Assembly: GCA_902786285.1 (NCBI GenBank)
Contig: CADABX010000009.1
Location: 1 to 64,000 of the forward strand
DNA: 64,000 nucleotides
DNA from: Oscillospiraceae bacterium
Lineage (GTDB): Bacteria > Bacillota > Clostridia > Oscillospirales > Acutalibacteraceae
Direction of reading: 5' to 3'
The position numbers were made by a program, and so were the translations under genes. Position 1 is the stretch's first letter. Each line of letters begins with the position of its first letter. The notes under the pieces were generated by a model. It did no database searches, was not told where the DNA came from, and worked only from the letters and a program-made list of their open reading frames with translations. This document shows positions 40,904 through 50,989 of this stretch, piece after piece.

Positions 40904-43461
40904 CCGTACATGGGTCACAAAAACGATCGCCTTTCTGCTGGCGGTGGTACTCACGGCATACGCGGCGGTCAACACCGTGGGCACGCTGTGGGATCTGCAC
41001 GAAACGACGGAGGGCATCAGCATCTATCTGGAGGATGTTTTGCGCGGCGTCGGGAAAGACGACCTGACAAAAACAACGGCATTTGCCAACGAAACCCGGA
41101 CGGTGGAAGATCTGGCGCTGCAGCGCTATCTCTATGGCGACGGCAGCGAAACGGCGTATGCGGCCTATTTGGAAAACGGGGAAAACGCACAGGCGACTTA
41201 TGTTGAAAACTACAGCCGGACAGTGCTGCAAAACTGTTTGGGCGTCAGCGGACACGGTTCGCCCGTGGCGCTGCAGCGGTACTTGAACGACGGTATAATC
41301 ACGCTCGAAAAGATTACCGACCATTCGAAGCACTTTGTGCAGGGTCACATTTATGTTTCGGACGGTGACTATTCTTATGAGGACACGGATGGAAACGAGG
41401 AATATTATGACACCGGCTGGATAGAAGCAAGCGAAGCCTACGACGGGGAAGATACGTTTCCGACAACCACGTTCATTGCCACGGAATCGCAGGCATTTCC
41501 GAACACGGACTTCAATTTTCAAAGCAGCTTTGCTATCCCGCAGTCGGTGACAAAACAGCTCAAAGACGGCGAAGTTGCCGTGGAGCTTTGCCACACGAAT
41601 CTGGACTACGGGCGTTCGGGTGTGCAGACCTATGACGGCTACTATGCGCTGAAGATCAACAATCGCGCCATTGCTGCGCGCGCTGACGTGAACAGAACGA
41701 ATTATGGGCAATCTTTCGATTCCTTTGAGTCGTTCCATACGACTTACGAGATCGCCCGTAAAGAGGCGAACAAATATAAAAACATGCAGTTTGCCGTTGT
41801 GGATAACCGCACCGGTCTGGTCGTCTCCAATGTTGCAAAACTGGACGGCAAGACGCTGACACAGGGTGATCTGGAGCAGTTCACGAAAGCAAAATGGTAT
41901 TTCAGCATCGACCTGCTCAGTGGCGCGCGGACGTTTTCCAAAGCGGCGCAAAAGACCGCGGACAGCAGCAGCTATCTGCGCGATAGCCTGACGTACTTTT
42001 TAACAGAGGGCGAACTCAACGGCACGCTGTATGTGTCGTTTGACGAAAGCCTTGCGGCAAAGGATGTGTTCCGCACCCATCGAACCGTCTATCAAGGCGT
42101 ATATGAAACGGTTGCCAATGTGGTGAAGCTGGATCTGATCTGCCTTGCCGGCATTCTGCTGTGTCTGGTCTATCTTGTGATCCGTGCCGGCCGCCGGCAC
42201 GATGACGACGAACTCCACATGCTGCCGCTTGACCGGATCTTTACGCTGCTGCGTCTGGCGCTGCATGTCAGCGCGATTGCCGGCGTGGTTGCGCTGGCGG
42301 TGTGGTTTTTCGACGAGCTTGTCGGCCAGCACTGGTTGGTGGCAACGCCACTGGTGCATACCTTCGTCGCCCTGTGCGCCGCGGTGGTGATGGCGATCTT
42401 CATTGACGGGCTGCTGTTTGTCGTCCGCCACATCAAGGCGCACACGCTGCTCAAGAACCTCTTCCTCGTGTGGCTCATCCGCAAGATCCGCACGTGGTAC
42501 AAGGCGTACCGGGAAGCGCATCCCAAAAAAGAAAAGCAGCCGGTGGAATACGCCGACCTTTATAAAGACGCGAAAAAGCGCGTGCTGCTCTTCGGCTTTT
42601 TGCCGAACGCCGTTCTCGGCATCCTCGTCGTGATCTTCATGGCCTCCGAGGCGCAGTTCCTTGCCGTTCCGCTGTTGTTTGTCATCTTCGGCTACGACGT
42701 GTGGCTGGCGGTCTACGCGCTGCGCTACGCCTACCGTGTGCGCGCCGGGATCGAAGCCGTGCACCGCATCCGCGGCGGCGACTATGACGTGCATCTGGCC
42801 GTCGACGACCGCAGTCCCGCGCTGGCCGTGTTTGCCCGCGACGTCAATTCGATCAACGACGGACTGCGCATCGCCGTTTCCAATGCGATCAAGGACGAGC
42901 ACATGCGCACCGAGCTGATTACCAACGTGTCGCACGATCTCAAAACGCCGCTGACGAGCATCATCAATTATGTCGATCTGCTCTCGCGCGAAGAGCTGCC
43001 GGATCCGCGTGGATCTTGTGGATCTGCGGCTGGCGGAGCTGGCGAACCAGATCGCCGGCGAATACGAAGACGCGTTCCGCGAGCGAAACCTCGAGCTGAT
43101 TACGTCGGCGGACAGCGATGTGGTCGTCCGCGCCGACAGCAAGCTGTGCTACCGCGTGCTCGATAATCTGATGAACAACGTCAAAAAATACGCCATGCCC
43201 GGCACGCGCGTCTATCTCAGTCTGACACAGGAGGACACCTGGGGCGTGTTGACGCTGCTGAATGTGTCGCAGACGCAGCTCAATATCCCGGTGGAGGAGC
43301 TGATGGAGCGCTTTGTGCGCGGCGACGCGTCGCGTTCCACCGACGGCAGCGGCCTCGGCCTTTCGATCGCGCAAAACCTGTGTGAGCTGCAGGGCGCAAA
43401 GCTGGAGCTTTCCATCAGCGGCGATCTGTTTACCGCGAAGGTGAAGTTTCAAAAAGCGTAG
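40878..43461 (+). pseudogene. sensor histidine kinase disrupted by an internal deletion/frameshift
   Basis: Reading from TTG 40878 (overlapping the regulator by 26 bases) gives a kinase with an N-terminal helix, an outside sensor domain of about 370 residues, several membrane helices around 42120-42720, a HAMP-like stretch and the phospho-acceptor NVSHDLKTPLTSIINYVDLL. Near 43000 the frame changes: REELPD in frame one meets RVDLVDLRLAELANQIAGEY in frame two, which continues through the N-box (VLDNLMNNVKKYA) and G-box (GSGLGLSIAQNL) to 43461. Compared with related kinases, the second helix of the dimerisation domain and linker (roughly 35 residues) are missing at the junction. So this is a deletion not divisible by three, either real or an assembly collapse. 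As written it cannot give a working kinase. Confidence 0.85.
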
Positions 43462-43467
43462 AATGAG

Positions 43468-43637
43468 TGAAGGGCCAAGGGCCGAGGGCCGAGGGACGCG
43501 ATGAAACAAATCATGCCTTTTTAAGATTCTCCGCGAAAAAATGACCGCCACACCCAACGGTATGGCGGTTTTTCTTATGGCAAGCCGATCTGTACGGTTG
43601 AAATCCCTTGGCCCTATGCCCTCGGCCCTTGGCCCTC
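43468..43637. repeat. inverted AGGGCC word tracts bracketing a terminator
   Basis: Left arm 43472-43498 (AAGGGCCAAGGGCCGAGGG...) and right arm 43601-43636 (complement CCAAGGGCCGAGGGCATAGG) are inverted copies separated by about 100 bases that contain only the terminator at 43544-43573. The right arm reaches the stop codon of the minus-strand dehydrogenase gene. Confidence 0.65.
43544..43573 (+). terminator. terminator after the kinase locus
   Basis: ACCGCCA/TGGCGGT stem with a 12-base loop followed by TTTTC. Confidence 0.7.
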
Positions 43638-44595
43638 AGTTTACCACATTGCGCGGCTGACCGGCCAAAAACGCTTCGAGATTCCCTTTGAAAATTTCCA
43701 TCAACCGGCTGCGCGCTTCAAAGCTCGCCCACGCGATGTGCGGCGTGATGATGCAGGTTTTGCATTGCAGCAGCGGATTGTCCTTTTTCGGCGGCTCGCA
43801 CGACAGCACGTCCACACCCGCGCCGGCAAGACGGCCGCTCCGGAGCGCCGCGGCAAGCGCCGCTTCGTCCACCACGGGACCGCGCGACGTGTTGATGAGA
43901 TAGGCGGTGGGCTTCATCTTTTTGAGAAAGTCCGCGTTGACCAGCGCCGTGGTGGCGGGTGTCAGCGGGCAGTGGAGCGACACGACGTCACTTTCCCGAA
44001 GCAGGGTGTCAAGGTCAACGAACTCCACGCTGCCGAAGCCGTCATAGCTGCGTGTATGCGGCGACACGGCGAGCACCCGCATCCCCATCGCGTTGGCAAT
44101 CTGCGCCACAGCTTTGCCGATCCGGCCGAAGCCGATGATGCCGAAGGTTTTGCCGAAAAGCTCCGTGAGCGGCTGCTTCCAGTAGCAGAAATGCTTGGAG
44201 CGTACCCAGTCGCCACTTTTGACACTGTCGTTGTGCAGCCCGACGGCGGTGGTCAGCTCGAGCAGCAGCGCAAACACCAACTGCGCCACGCCGTTGGTGG
44301 AATAGGCCGGAATATTGCACACGGGGATGCCCCGTTTGCGGGCGGCTTTGCCGTCGATCACGTTGTAGCCTGTCGAAAGCAACAGGATACATTTGAGGTC
44401 GGGCAGGGCGCGGATGGTGTCGGCACAGAGCACGGTTTTGTTGGACACGAGAATATCGGCGCCGGCGCTTCTCTCGAGCACCAGTGCGGGCGGCGTGACG
44501 TCATAGACGTCGACTTCGTCCACCAGGTCTTTCAGCCAGTCCCACGACAGATCGCCCGGGTTTTCGGCATAGCCGTCGAGAATCACAAGTTTCAT
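43636..44595 (-). CDS. D-isomer-specific 2-hydroxyacid dehydrogenase
   Basis: A 319-residue NAD(P)-dependent D-2-hydroxyacid dehydrogenase. The nucleotide fold is FGIIGFGRIGKAVAQIANAMG. The catalytic Arg is in LINTSRGPVVDE, the Glu in GVDVLSCEPP and the His in ITPHIAWAS. The N-terminal substrate domain includes LLLSTGYNVIDGKAARKRGI. It is most like glycerate dehydrogenase/hydroxypyruvate reductase types. ATG 44595 has AAAGGA eight bases before it and is chosen over ATG 44604. Single gene with its own promoter. Confidence 0.92.
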   Translation of the reverse strand: MKLVILDGYAENPGDLSWDWLKDLVDEVDVYDVTPPALVLERSAGADILVSNKTVLCADTIRALPDLKCILLLSTGYNVIDGKAARKRGIPVCNIPAYSTNGVAQLVFALLLELTTAVGLHNDSVKSGDWVRSKHFCYWKQPLTELFGKTFGIIGFGRIGKAVAQIANAMGMRVLAVSPHTRSYDGFGSVEFVDLDTLLRESDVVSLHCPLTPATTALVNADFLKKMKPTAYLINTSRGPVVDEAALAAALRSGRLAGAGVDVLSCEPPKKDNPLLQCKTCIITPHIAWASFEARSRLMEIFKGNLEAFLAGQPRNVVN

Positions 44596-44626
44596 AGGGA
44601 TCATCCTTTCAGCGGTCGTTTTTCCC

Positions 44627-44655
44627 ATTATAGCACACAATCGCAATTTTGCCAA
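44627..44655 (-). promoter_or_regulatory. promoter of the 2-hydroxyacid dehydrogenase gene
   Basis: Minus strand TTGGCA (44655-44650), 17 bases, TATAAT (44632-44627). Confidence 0.7.
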
Positions 44656-44711
44656 ACTTTTGGCAAGGAAAAAAATTCTGTGAAAACATTTTGAAATTTT
44701 CCAAAAAACCG

Positions 44712-44741
44712 TTGACCGATTGCATGGATTCATAGTAGAAT
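44712..44741 (+). promoter_or_regulatory. promoter of the TVP38-family gene
   Basis: TTGACC (44712-44717), 18 bases, TAGAAT (44736-44741), 39 bases before the GTG start. Confidence 0.6.
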
Positions 44742-44780
44742 AATAGCATGTATCATTGTCTGTGAGCGGGAGGCGGACAG

Positions 44781-45506
44781 GTGAAAAGGAAAAGAAGCCG
44801 AAGCAGCGTTATGAACTTCGCCGCGTTCGTCTGTTTTCTGCTGGCGCTGATTCTGATCGTGTTTCTGCGCCTGTCACAGATCGACCGCGTGATCGAATGG
44901 TATCACAAATATACCGATGCGCTCTCTTCGTTTGAACAATGGATCCAGCAAAACGGCGCCACCTGGTATTCCGTGGCGATCATATTGGCAAACTTTGTGC
45001 TCAAGGCCGTTATTCCGTGGTTCCCGCTTTCATGCATCTGCGTGGCGTGCGGCGTGCTGTTTCCGGCCTATTACGCGATCCCGATCAATGCGTGCGGCGC
45101 GGCGCTGTTGTTTACCATCAAATACTTTTGGGGTAAACGCTTCGGCGGCGGCAACGCCGAAAAACTGCTCGCCAAAAACGAAAAAGCCGAAAATCTGGTG
45201 GAGCGCAACAAGCTCGGCTCCGCCGTGGTGCTGTTTTTTCTGCGGCTGTTTCCGTGCATCCCGATCAACGCGGTCAGCCAGCTTTACGGCACAAGCGACA
45301 TCGAATACTGGAAGTATCTGGTCGTGTCGCTGGTGGGCTTTTCCTACAAGCTGTTTTCCTACACGATCATCGGCCGCAGCGTCTATGATCCGATGAGCGC
45401 GAGCTTTTTGCTGCCGTTCATTTTGCTGTTTTTGCTCTCCGGGCTGGTGCTGCTCGCGTTCAACGGCGTGATCAGCCTGTCGAAGGGCGAAGTCAATCTC
45501 GGCTAA
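44781..45506 (+). CDS. TVP38/TMEM64 (DedA-superfamily) membrane protein
   Basis: A 241-residue integral membrane protein of the VTT/SNARE-associated family. After an N-terminal helix (FAAFVCFLLALILIVFL) it shows VLKAVIPWFPLSCICVACGV, FRLFPCIPINAVSQLYG-like loop (FLRLFPCIPINAVSQLYG) and GRSVYDPM, typical of TVP38 proteins with re-entrant loops. GTG 44781 has GGGAGG seven bases upstream. Family members are implicated in phospholipid or undecaprenyl-phosphate flipping. The next gene, galK, follows after 79 bases that contain an imperfect GTGTCTGC/GCGGACAC hairpin without T-run. Confidence 0.88.
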   Translation: MKRKRSRSSVMNFAAFVCFLLALILIVFLRLSQIDRVIEWYHKYTDALSSFEQWIQQNGATWYSVAIILANFVLKAVIPWFPLSCICVACGVLFPAYYAIPINACGAALLFTIKYFWGKRFGGGNAEKLLAKNEKAENLVERNKLGSAVVLFFLRLFPCIPINAVSQLYGTSDIEYWKYLVVSLVGFSYKLFSYTIIGRSVYDPMSASFLLPFILLFLLSGLVLLAFNGVISLSKGEVNLG

Positions 45507-45585
45507 TGCGTGTCTGCGGCGGTTTGCCATGGCGGACACCTGAAATTAAGAAGCATAAAAACGGACGAAAGGTAGATGAGCTTTT

Positions 45586-46872
45586 ATGGCATCCTATCAG
45601 CAGCTCAAAACGCTGCTTTCCTCCCGTGCGCTGGACGACGCGTTTGCGTGCGCCTATACGCCGGCCCAGTACGACCAACAGTATGAACGCTTCCTCAAGG
45701 TGCTTGAGGAGTTCCATACGCGCTTTGACGCCGCAGGCAAAAAGGACGTCGGACTGTTTTCCGCGCCCGGCCGCAGCGAGATCGGCGGCAACCACACCGA
45801 CCACAACCACGGCAAGGTGCTGGCGGCGTCGATCAGTCTGGACGTTGTTGCAGCGGCGGCCAAGAACGACGAGGGCGTGGTTCGCATCAAATCCGCGGGC
45901 TATCCGATGGACATGGTGTCCGTGGCGGATCTTGCCGTGCGCGATAGTGACGCCGGCCGCAGCCGTGCGCTGGTGCGCGGCATGCTCGACCGGTTTGTCC
46001 AGCTCGGCTACAAGATCGGCGGCTTCGACGCGGCAACGGCCTCGCAGGTGCTGTCGGGTTCGGGTCTGTCGTCTTCGGCGGCATTCGAGGTGCTGATCGG
46101 CACGCTGATCAACGAGCTGTACAACGACGGCAAGGTTTCGCCGGTCGAAATCGCCAAGATCGCGCAATATGCCGAAAACGTCCATTTCAAAAAGCCCTGC
46201 GGTCTGCTCGACCAGATGGCGTGCTCCGTCGGCGGCTTTGTGTCGATCGACTTTGCCGACCCGCAATCGCCGGTCGTCGGCAAGGTGGCGTTCGATTTCG
46301 CGTCGTGCGGCCACGCGCTGTGCATTGTGGACACCAAGGGCAGCCACTCCGATCTGACCGACGACTACGCCGCCATCCGCAGCGAGATGGAGGCTGTGGC
46401 CGGCTTCTTCGGCAAACAGGTGCTGCGCGACATTGACAAACAGCAGGTGCTCGACAACGCCGGCGCCATCGCGAAGCAGCTCGGCGAACGCGCGGTGCTG
46501 CGCGCGCTGCATTTCTTCCGCGAAAACGAACGCGTGGACAAGGAATTCGACGCGTTGCAAAACGGTGATTTCGAACAGTTCAAGCAGCTCGTGATCGAAA
46601 GCGGCTATTCGTCCTATCTCTATAACCAGAACGTGTTCACATCCAAGCGTCCCACCAGCCAGCCGCTGTCGCTTGCGCTGCTGATCAGCGAAGAGATTTT
46701 GCGCGGGCGCGGCGCGTGGCGGGTCCACGGCGGCGGCTTTGCCGGCACGATTCAGGCGTTCGTGCCGCTCGATATGCTCGACACCTACAAAAAAGCCATG
46801 TGCGCCCTGTTCGGCGCTGACGCCTGCTATGTACTCAACATCCGCCCGGTCGGCGGTGTCCGACTCATATAA
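45586..46872 (+). CDS. galK: galactokinase
   Basis: GHMP-family galactokinase, 428 residues, slightly long. It phosphorylates galactose to galactose-1-phosphate for the Leloir pathway. The galactokinase signature is APGRSEIGGNHTDHNHG (GRSEIGGNHTDHN; the more common form is GRVNLIGEHTDY). The GHMP ATP motif is LSGSGLSSSAAFEVL. The C-terminal motif appears as WRVHGGGFAGTIQAFV. No galT or galE is present nearby. It is followed at 25 bases by the Fn3 surface protein gene, so the two may be co-transcribed. Confidence 0.94.
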   Translation: MASYQQLKTLLSSRALDDAFACAYTPAQYDQQYERFLKVLEEFHTRFDAAGKKDVGLFSAPGRSEIGGNHTDHNHGKVLAASISLDVVAAAAKNDEGVVRIKSAGYPMDMVSVADLAVRDSDAGRSRALVRGMLDRFVQLGYKIGGFDAATASQVLSGSGLSSSAAFEVLIGTLINELYNDGKVSPVEIAKIAQYAENVHFKKPCGLLDQMACSVGGFVSIDFADPQSPVVGKVAFDFASCGHALCIVDTKGSHSDLTDDYAAIRSEMEAVAGFFGKQVLRDIDKQQVLDNAGAIAKQLGERAVLRALHFFRENERVDKEFDALQNGDFEQFKQLVIESGYSSYLYNQNVFTSKRPTSQPLSLALLISEEILRGRGAWRVHGGGFAGTIQAFVPLDMLDTYKKAMCALFGADACYVLNIRPVGGVRLI

Positions 46873-46897
46873 CCAAGCAAAAAATGGAGGAGATCAC

Positions 46898-49390
46898 ATG
46901 AACAAAACCATGAAACGCAGCCTTGCCGTTTTGCTGGCGGTGCTGATGCTTTTGAGCGTTTGCGCCTCGCAGCTTGCGTTTGCCGCAACGGCAATCGGCA
47001 AAGTGGAAACCTTGAAAGTTGCGTCTGTAACCCAGAGCCAGGTCAAGCTGAAATGGTCCAAGGTCAGCAAAGCCAGCGGCTATTGCGTCTATTCCTATGA
47101 CGCGAAAAAGGATCAGTGGCTTGTGGAAACCTATACCACGGCCAACACCTTCACCGACAAGGGCCTGAGCGCAGGCACCAAATATACCTATAAGGTCGCG
47201 GCCTATGTGAAAACCGGCACGACCCGCACCTTCGGCAAGGATTCCGCCAAGGCGGACGCTTTGACGTTGCCCGCACGCGTCGGCAAGCTGACCGCAAAGC
47301 AGGTGACGCCGGCAAAGATCAAGCTGACCTGGAGCGCCGCGGCGGGCGCCACAGGCTATCTTCTGTATGGCAGAACGGCCGACGGCAAGTATAAAAAGAT
47401 CAAGGCGACCAAAGCGCGCACCTATACGGTGACCTATCCGGCAGCGCCCGGCGTGATGTATTACAAAGTCCGCGCCTTTGCCAAAAACGGCAAGATCACC
47501 CGCTATGCCGCCAAGTTCAGCCCGACAGCCAAGGTGAGCACAAAGCCGGCCCAAGTGGAAAGCCTGACCGCGACCAACATCACCGGCGCAACCGCAACGC
47601 TCAAATGGGCGGCCGCGGCCGGCGCATCGGAATATATCATCTTTAAAAAGGATATCAGCACGGGCGACGATTTTGTGAAGGTTGCAACGACAAAGAAAAC
47701 AACCTATGAGGTCAAGTATCCCGCGTCGCCGCGCACGGTGCATTTCAGTGTGCAGGCGAGCGCCACGGTGAACGGCAAAACCACGCTGGCAGCGGTCAGC
47801 GCACCGGTCTATGTCTCCATGTGGCCGAAGGCGGTTACAACGCTGAATCTGAAAAAGGCCGGCCACGATTCCCTGACGCTCACATGGCCGGCGGCCTCCG
47901 GCGCGTCGGAATACCGTGTCTATCAGTATATCGACGGCCAGCTCACAGAGATCGGCAAAACCGAAAAAACAACCTATGTGGTGAAGAATCTGGAGCCCGA
48001 AACGTCCTACAGCTTCCGTGTGCGTGCGGTTGCGGACTTTGCCGGCCAGATCACCGAAACCGAAATCAGCCCGGTGCTGACCGCGGAAACCTCGTTCGGC
48101 AGCATCAAGGGCGCGACGGTCGTGCTCAACACGAACAACACGGCGGTCCTGTCGTGGAACGCGCTGGAGGGCGCACGCGGCTACGAGATTGAAAAGAAGG
48201 ACGGCAGCGACTGGAAAAAGATCGGCGACAGCAAAACCACAATGTTCAGCGTGTCCGATCAGGAAAGCGGCAAGACGCTCGGCGTCGGCAAAACCTATGA
48301 ATACCGCATCCGCGCCTATCTGGAAGAGAACGGCGAAACGGTCTATTCCCCGTATACCAAGACGATTGAAGTCCATTCCATTCCCGCAAAGCCCGAAAAG
48401 CCGATCATCGCAGCCGGCGCGGACCACAGCATTGTGGTCGACTGGCCGACCGTGCCCGGCGCGGACAGCTATCATCTGCAGTTCTACAGCAGCCAGGGCA
48501 AATGGGTCGACGACACGGTGATGGGCGAGATCCACAAGTATACCTATAACGGCCAGGAGCGCACCTCCTACCGCTTTATCATGGATGATACCAGCGATTC
48601 CGGCACCCATCAGTACCGCGTGGCGTCTGCCGTGCAAAACGACGGCCGCTGGACCTACGGCGCCTACAGCCAGCCGGCGTCGATCCAGTACACCTATGAA
48701 CCGGAGCCGGATTATGGCTACAGCGAATCGTTCAAAAAAGCCGGTATGGTCGGCTATCTGCTGGACGGCCAGGAGGGTGTGTTCTTTACCGCGGACGATC
48801 CGTGGCAGCGCAACTTCGGCTTCAACAAGCTGTATGACGTTGCGTCGCAGTTCTTCTGGATCCAGTATGACACCATCCGCTTCTACTTCAGCTATCAGGG
48901 CTCCGACTGGATGCTGCAGCCGTGGAAGGGCCAGTACGGTGCAATCCTCTACGGCGCGGAGCTCGGCGTCTACAAGAAATACACCGAGCGCGACGCGGAC
49001 CATTACGACTGTGCGCAGGATCAGGATCTGCTGATGATGTCGATGGATTTCGAACGCTATTACTGGAACGAGGATCAGACCGCCGGCGAATGGAAGCATG
49101 AGTTCAGCCGTCCCTACGGCAGCTACTGGTGGTGCACCGGCTTCAAACTCGGCTATATTCGTCTTGCAAAGCCGACTGAGATCATTACGATTAACGAAAA
49201 CAAAGACAAGCAGACCTTCCCCGAAATCCGTGCAAACTATCGTGTGACGGTAAAGGATTTCGAAATGCTCCACGGCTTCGTTCAGGGATTGAAGGACGCC
49301 GGCTATAAACAGATAGAGTACAAACCGGGCGTGAAACCCGACAATTTGGAATTTGCCTATCACGATCTGGACGTCTACTTCCCGTTCTGA
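46898..49390 (+). CDS. secreted fibronectin-III repeat protein with DUF4474 domain
   Basis: An 830-residue exported protein. The signal peptide (LAVLLAVLMLLSVCASQLAFA) is followed by six fibronectin type III-like repeats of 85-100 residues. They share LKWSxxxGASxYxVY and YxVRAxA patterns; examples start GKVETLKVAS, ARVGKLTAKQ, AQVESLTATN, KAVTTLNLKK, GSIKGATVVL and KPEKPIIAAG. The C-terminal 220 residues match DUF4474 (SFKKAGMVGYLLDGQEGVFF, WQRNFGFNKLYDVAS, WMLQPWKGQYG, GAELGVYKKY). No sortase motif or membrane anchor is seen, so it is released or bound through other domains. GGAGGAGATCAC precedes the ATG. Confidence 0.87.
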   Translation: MNKTMKRSLAVLLAVLMLLSVCASQLAFAATAIGKVETLKVASVTQSQVKLKWSKVSKASGYCVYSYDAKKDQWLVETYTTANTFTDKGLSAGTKYTYKVAAYVKTGTTRTFGKDSAKADALTLPARVGKLTAKQVTPAKIKLTWSAAAGATGYLLYGRTADGKYKKIKATKARTYTVTYPAAPGVMYYKVRAFAKNGKITRYAAKFSPTAKVSTKPAQVESLTATNITGATATLKWAAAAGASEYIIFKKDISTGDDFVKVATTKKTTYEVKYPASPRTVHFSVQASATVNGKTTLAAVSAPVYVSMWPKAVTTLNLKKAGHDSLTLTWPAASGASEYRVYQYIDGQLTEIGKTEKTTYVVKNLEPETSYSFRVRAVADFAGQITETEISPVLTAETSFGSIKGATVVLNTNNTAVLSWNALEGARGYEIEKKDGSDWKKIGDSKTTMFSVSDQESGKTLGVGKTYEYRIRAYLEENGETVYSPYTKTIEVHSIPAKPEKPIIAAGADHSIVVDWPTVPGADSYHLQFYSSQGKWVDDTVMGEIHKYTYNGQERTSYRFIMDDTSDSGTHQYRVASAVQNDGRWTYGAYSQPASIQYTYEPEPDYGYSESFKKAGMVGYLLDGQEGVFFTADDPWQRNFGFNKLYDVASQFFWIQYDTIRFYFSYQGSDWMLQPWKGQYGAILYGAELGVYKKYTERDADHYDCAQDQDLLMMSMDFERYYWNEDQTAGEWKHEFSRPYGSYWWCTGFKLGYIRLAKPTEIITINENKDKQTFPEIRANYRVTVKDFEMLHGFVQGLKDAGYKQIEYKPGVKPDNLEFAYHDLDVYFPF

Positions 49391-49400
49391 TGCAACACGA

Positions 49401-49430
49401 ACGCCACTGCTTCGGCAGTGGCGTTTTTCT
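49401..49430 (+). terminator. terminator of the galK-Fn3 region
   Basis: ACGCCACTGC/GCAGTGGCGT with loop TTCG, then TTTTCT. The next gene starts 15 bases later, so some read-through is possible. Confidence 0.88.
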
Positions 49431-49444
49431 GAAAGGAGCTTAAC

Positions 49445-50914
49445 ATGCAGCCTTTGATTTCCGACCCGGCCGCCGCCTTCGGCACGCCGCAGATCGGCGG
49501 CAAAACGCCCGAAGAAGCCGCCTTTCTTGCCCGGCTCGTCGCCGTTCAACCGTCGGCGCGGCAGCTTTCGCACAGCCGTCTTCCCTATTACAGCTTCATC
49601 CATTTCGGCATGAACACCATGACGGGGCGCGAATGGGGATTGGGCGACGAAGCCCTTTCGCTGTTTCACCCCGACGCGCTCGACACTGACGGGTGGTGCC
49701 GCGTGCTCAAAGCAAGCGGCAGCCGCGGCGTGATTCTGACCGCGAAGCACCACGACGGCTTTTGCCTGTGGGACACAAAAACCACGACCCACAGTGTGAT
49801 GCACACGCCCTACGGCAAGGACATCCTCGCCCAACTGCGCCAAAGCTGCGACAAATACGGCCTGCGTCTCGGCGTCTATCTGTCGCCGTGGGACCGCAAC
49901 GCGCCGCAGTACGGCACCGAACGCTACAACGATTTCTTTGTCGCGCAGCTCACGGAGCTTTGCTCGGGCTACGGCGAATTGTTCGAGGTCTGGTTTGACG
50001 GCGCGTGCGGTGAGGGCAAAAACGGCAAAAAGCAGCGCTACGACTGGCAGCGCTATTACGCCGTGATCCGCAAGCTGCAGCCGAACGCTGTGATCGCCGT
50101 CAGCGGACCCGACGTGCGCTGGATCGGCAACGAGGGCGGCAACGTGCGCGAAAGCGAGTGGAGCGTGGTGGGCGCGCCGGCGATCCTCACGGAAAAGGTT
50201 GCCGCGCAGTCGCAGACGGACGAACAGGATCTTAGCTTTGACCGCTGCGAAGACGACCTCGGCAGCCGGGACGCGCTGAAAGGGGAAACCGACCTCATCT
50301 GGAGCCCCGCGGAGGCGGACGTTTCTGTGACGACCGGGTGGTTTTATCACGATTGGAAATACTATCTTTTCCGCAAAAAGCGCACGGCAAAGCAGCTCGC
50401 CGACATTTATTTCAACACCGTCGGCGGCAACGCGACGCTGCTTTTGAATGTGCCGCCCGACAAGCACGGCCGCATTTCGCGCCGCGAACAGCGCACGCTC
50501 CGGCGGTTTACCGCGCGGACGCAGGCGCCGTTCCGCCATCCGCTGGATGCGTCCTGTGCCTTGTTGAAAGCGGACGGCACCGTCCTCGACGGCGACGACG
50601 TGCAAGCGCTGAAAGACGGCGCGCGCGTCGCGTTCCCGACCGGCGCGTTCGTTTTGCAGCTGACCTTTGACGGCGCAAAGACCGTGCGCACGCTCTCGCT
50701 CAAAGAGGACATCGCTTGCAGCCAGCGCGTGGAACGCTTTTCCGTTTGGGCCGATACGGCAAAAGGCAAGCTGCAAAAGTTGGAAAGCCACACCGTGATC
50801 GGGCGGCAAAAGATCGTGCGGTTCAAACGGCCGGTCAAAGCGCAGGCGGTCTTTGTCGTGATCGAGCAGGCGAGGGCGGAGCCGGTGATTGCGGAAGCGA
50901 AGGCGTTTGGGTAA
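49445..50914 (+). CDS. alpha-L-fucosidase, GH29
   Basis: Cytoplasmic (no signal peptide) GH29 alpha-L-fucosidase, 489 residues. Family motifs: YYSFIHFGMNTMTGREWG, VILTAKHHDGFCLWDT, GVYLSPWDRN, and the nucleophile region LFEVWFDGACGEG (Asp). VSGPDVRWIGNEGG and TLLLNVPPDKHGRI follow. The C-terminal beta domain is present. GAAAGGAG lies eight bases before the ATG. With galactokinase upstream it fits use of fucosylated host glycans after uptake. A terminator and then a long repeat region follow. Confidence 0.94.
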   Translation: MQPLISDPAAAFGTPQIGGKTPEEAAFLARLVAVQPSARQLSHSRLPYYSFIHFGMNTMTGREWGLGDEALSLFHPDALDTDGWCRVLKASGSRGVILTAKHHDGFCLWDTKTTTHSVMHTPYGKDILAQLRQSCDKYGLRLGVYLSPWDRNAPQYGTERYNDFFVAQLTELCSGYGELFEVWFDGACGEGKNGKKQRYDWQRYYAVIRKLQPNAVIAVSGPDVRWIGNEGGNVRESEWSVVGAPAILTEKVAAQSQTDEQDLSFDRCEDDLGSRDALKGETDLIWSPAEADVSVTTGWFYHDWKYYLFRKKRTAKQLADIYFNTVGGNATLLLNVPPDKHGRISRREQRTLRRFTARTQAPFRHPLDASCALLKADGTVLDGDDVQALKDGARVAFPTGAFVLQLTFDGAKTVRTLSLKEDIACSQRVERFSVWADTAKGKLQKLESHTVIGRQKIVRFKRPVKAQAVFVVIEQARAEPVIAEAKAFG

Positions 50915-50921
50915 AGAAAAA

Positions 50922-50957
50922 GGCAGAGGAAACGGCAGTGCCGATCCTCTGCTTTTG
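50922..50957 (+). terminator. terminator of the fucosidase gene
   Basis: GGCAGAGG and CCTCTGCT pair around a 16-base loop, followed by TTTG. Confidence 0.6.
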
Positions 50958-50989
50958 TTACGTCGCTCGAGCTCTATCATATTTCCCCC

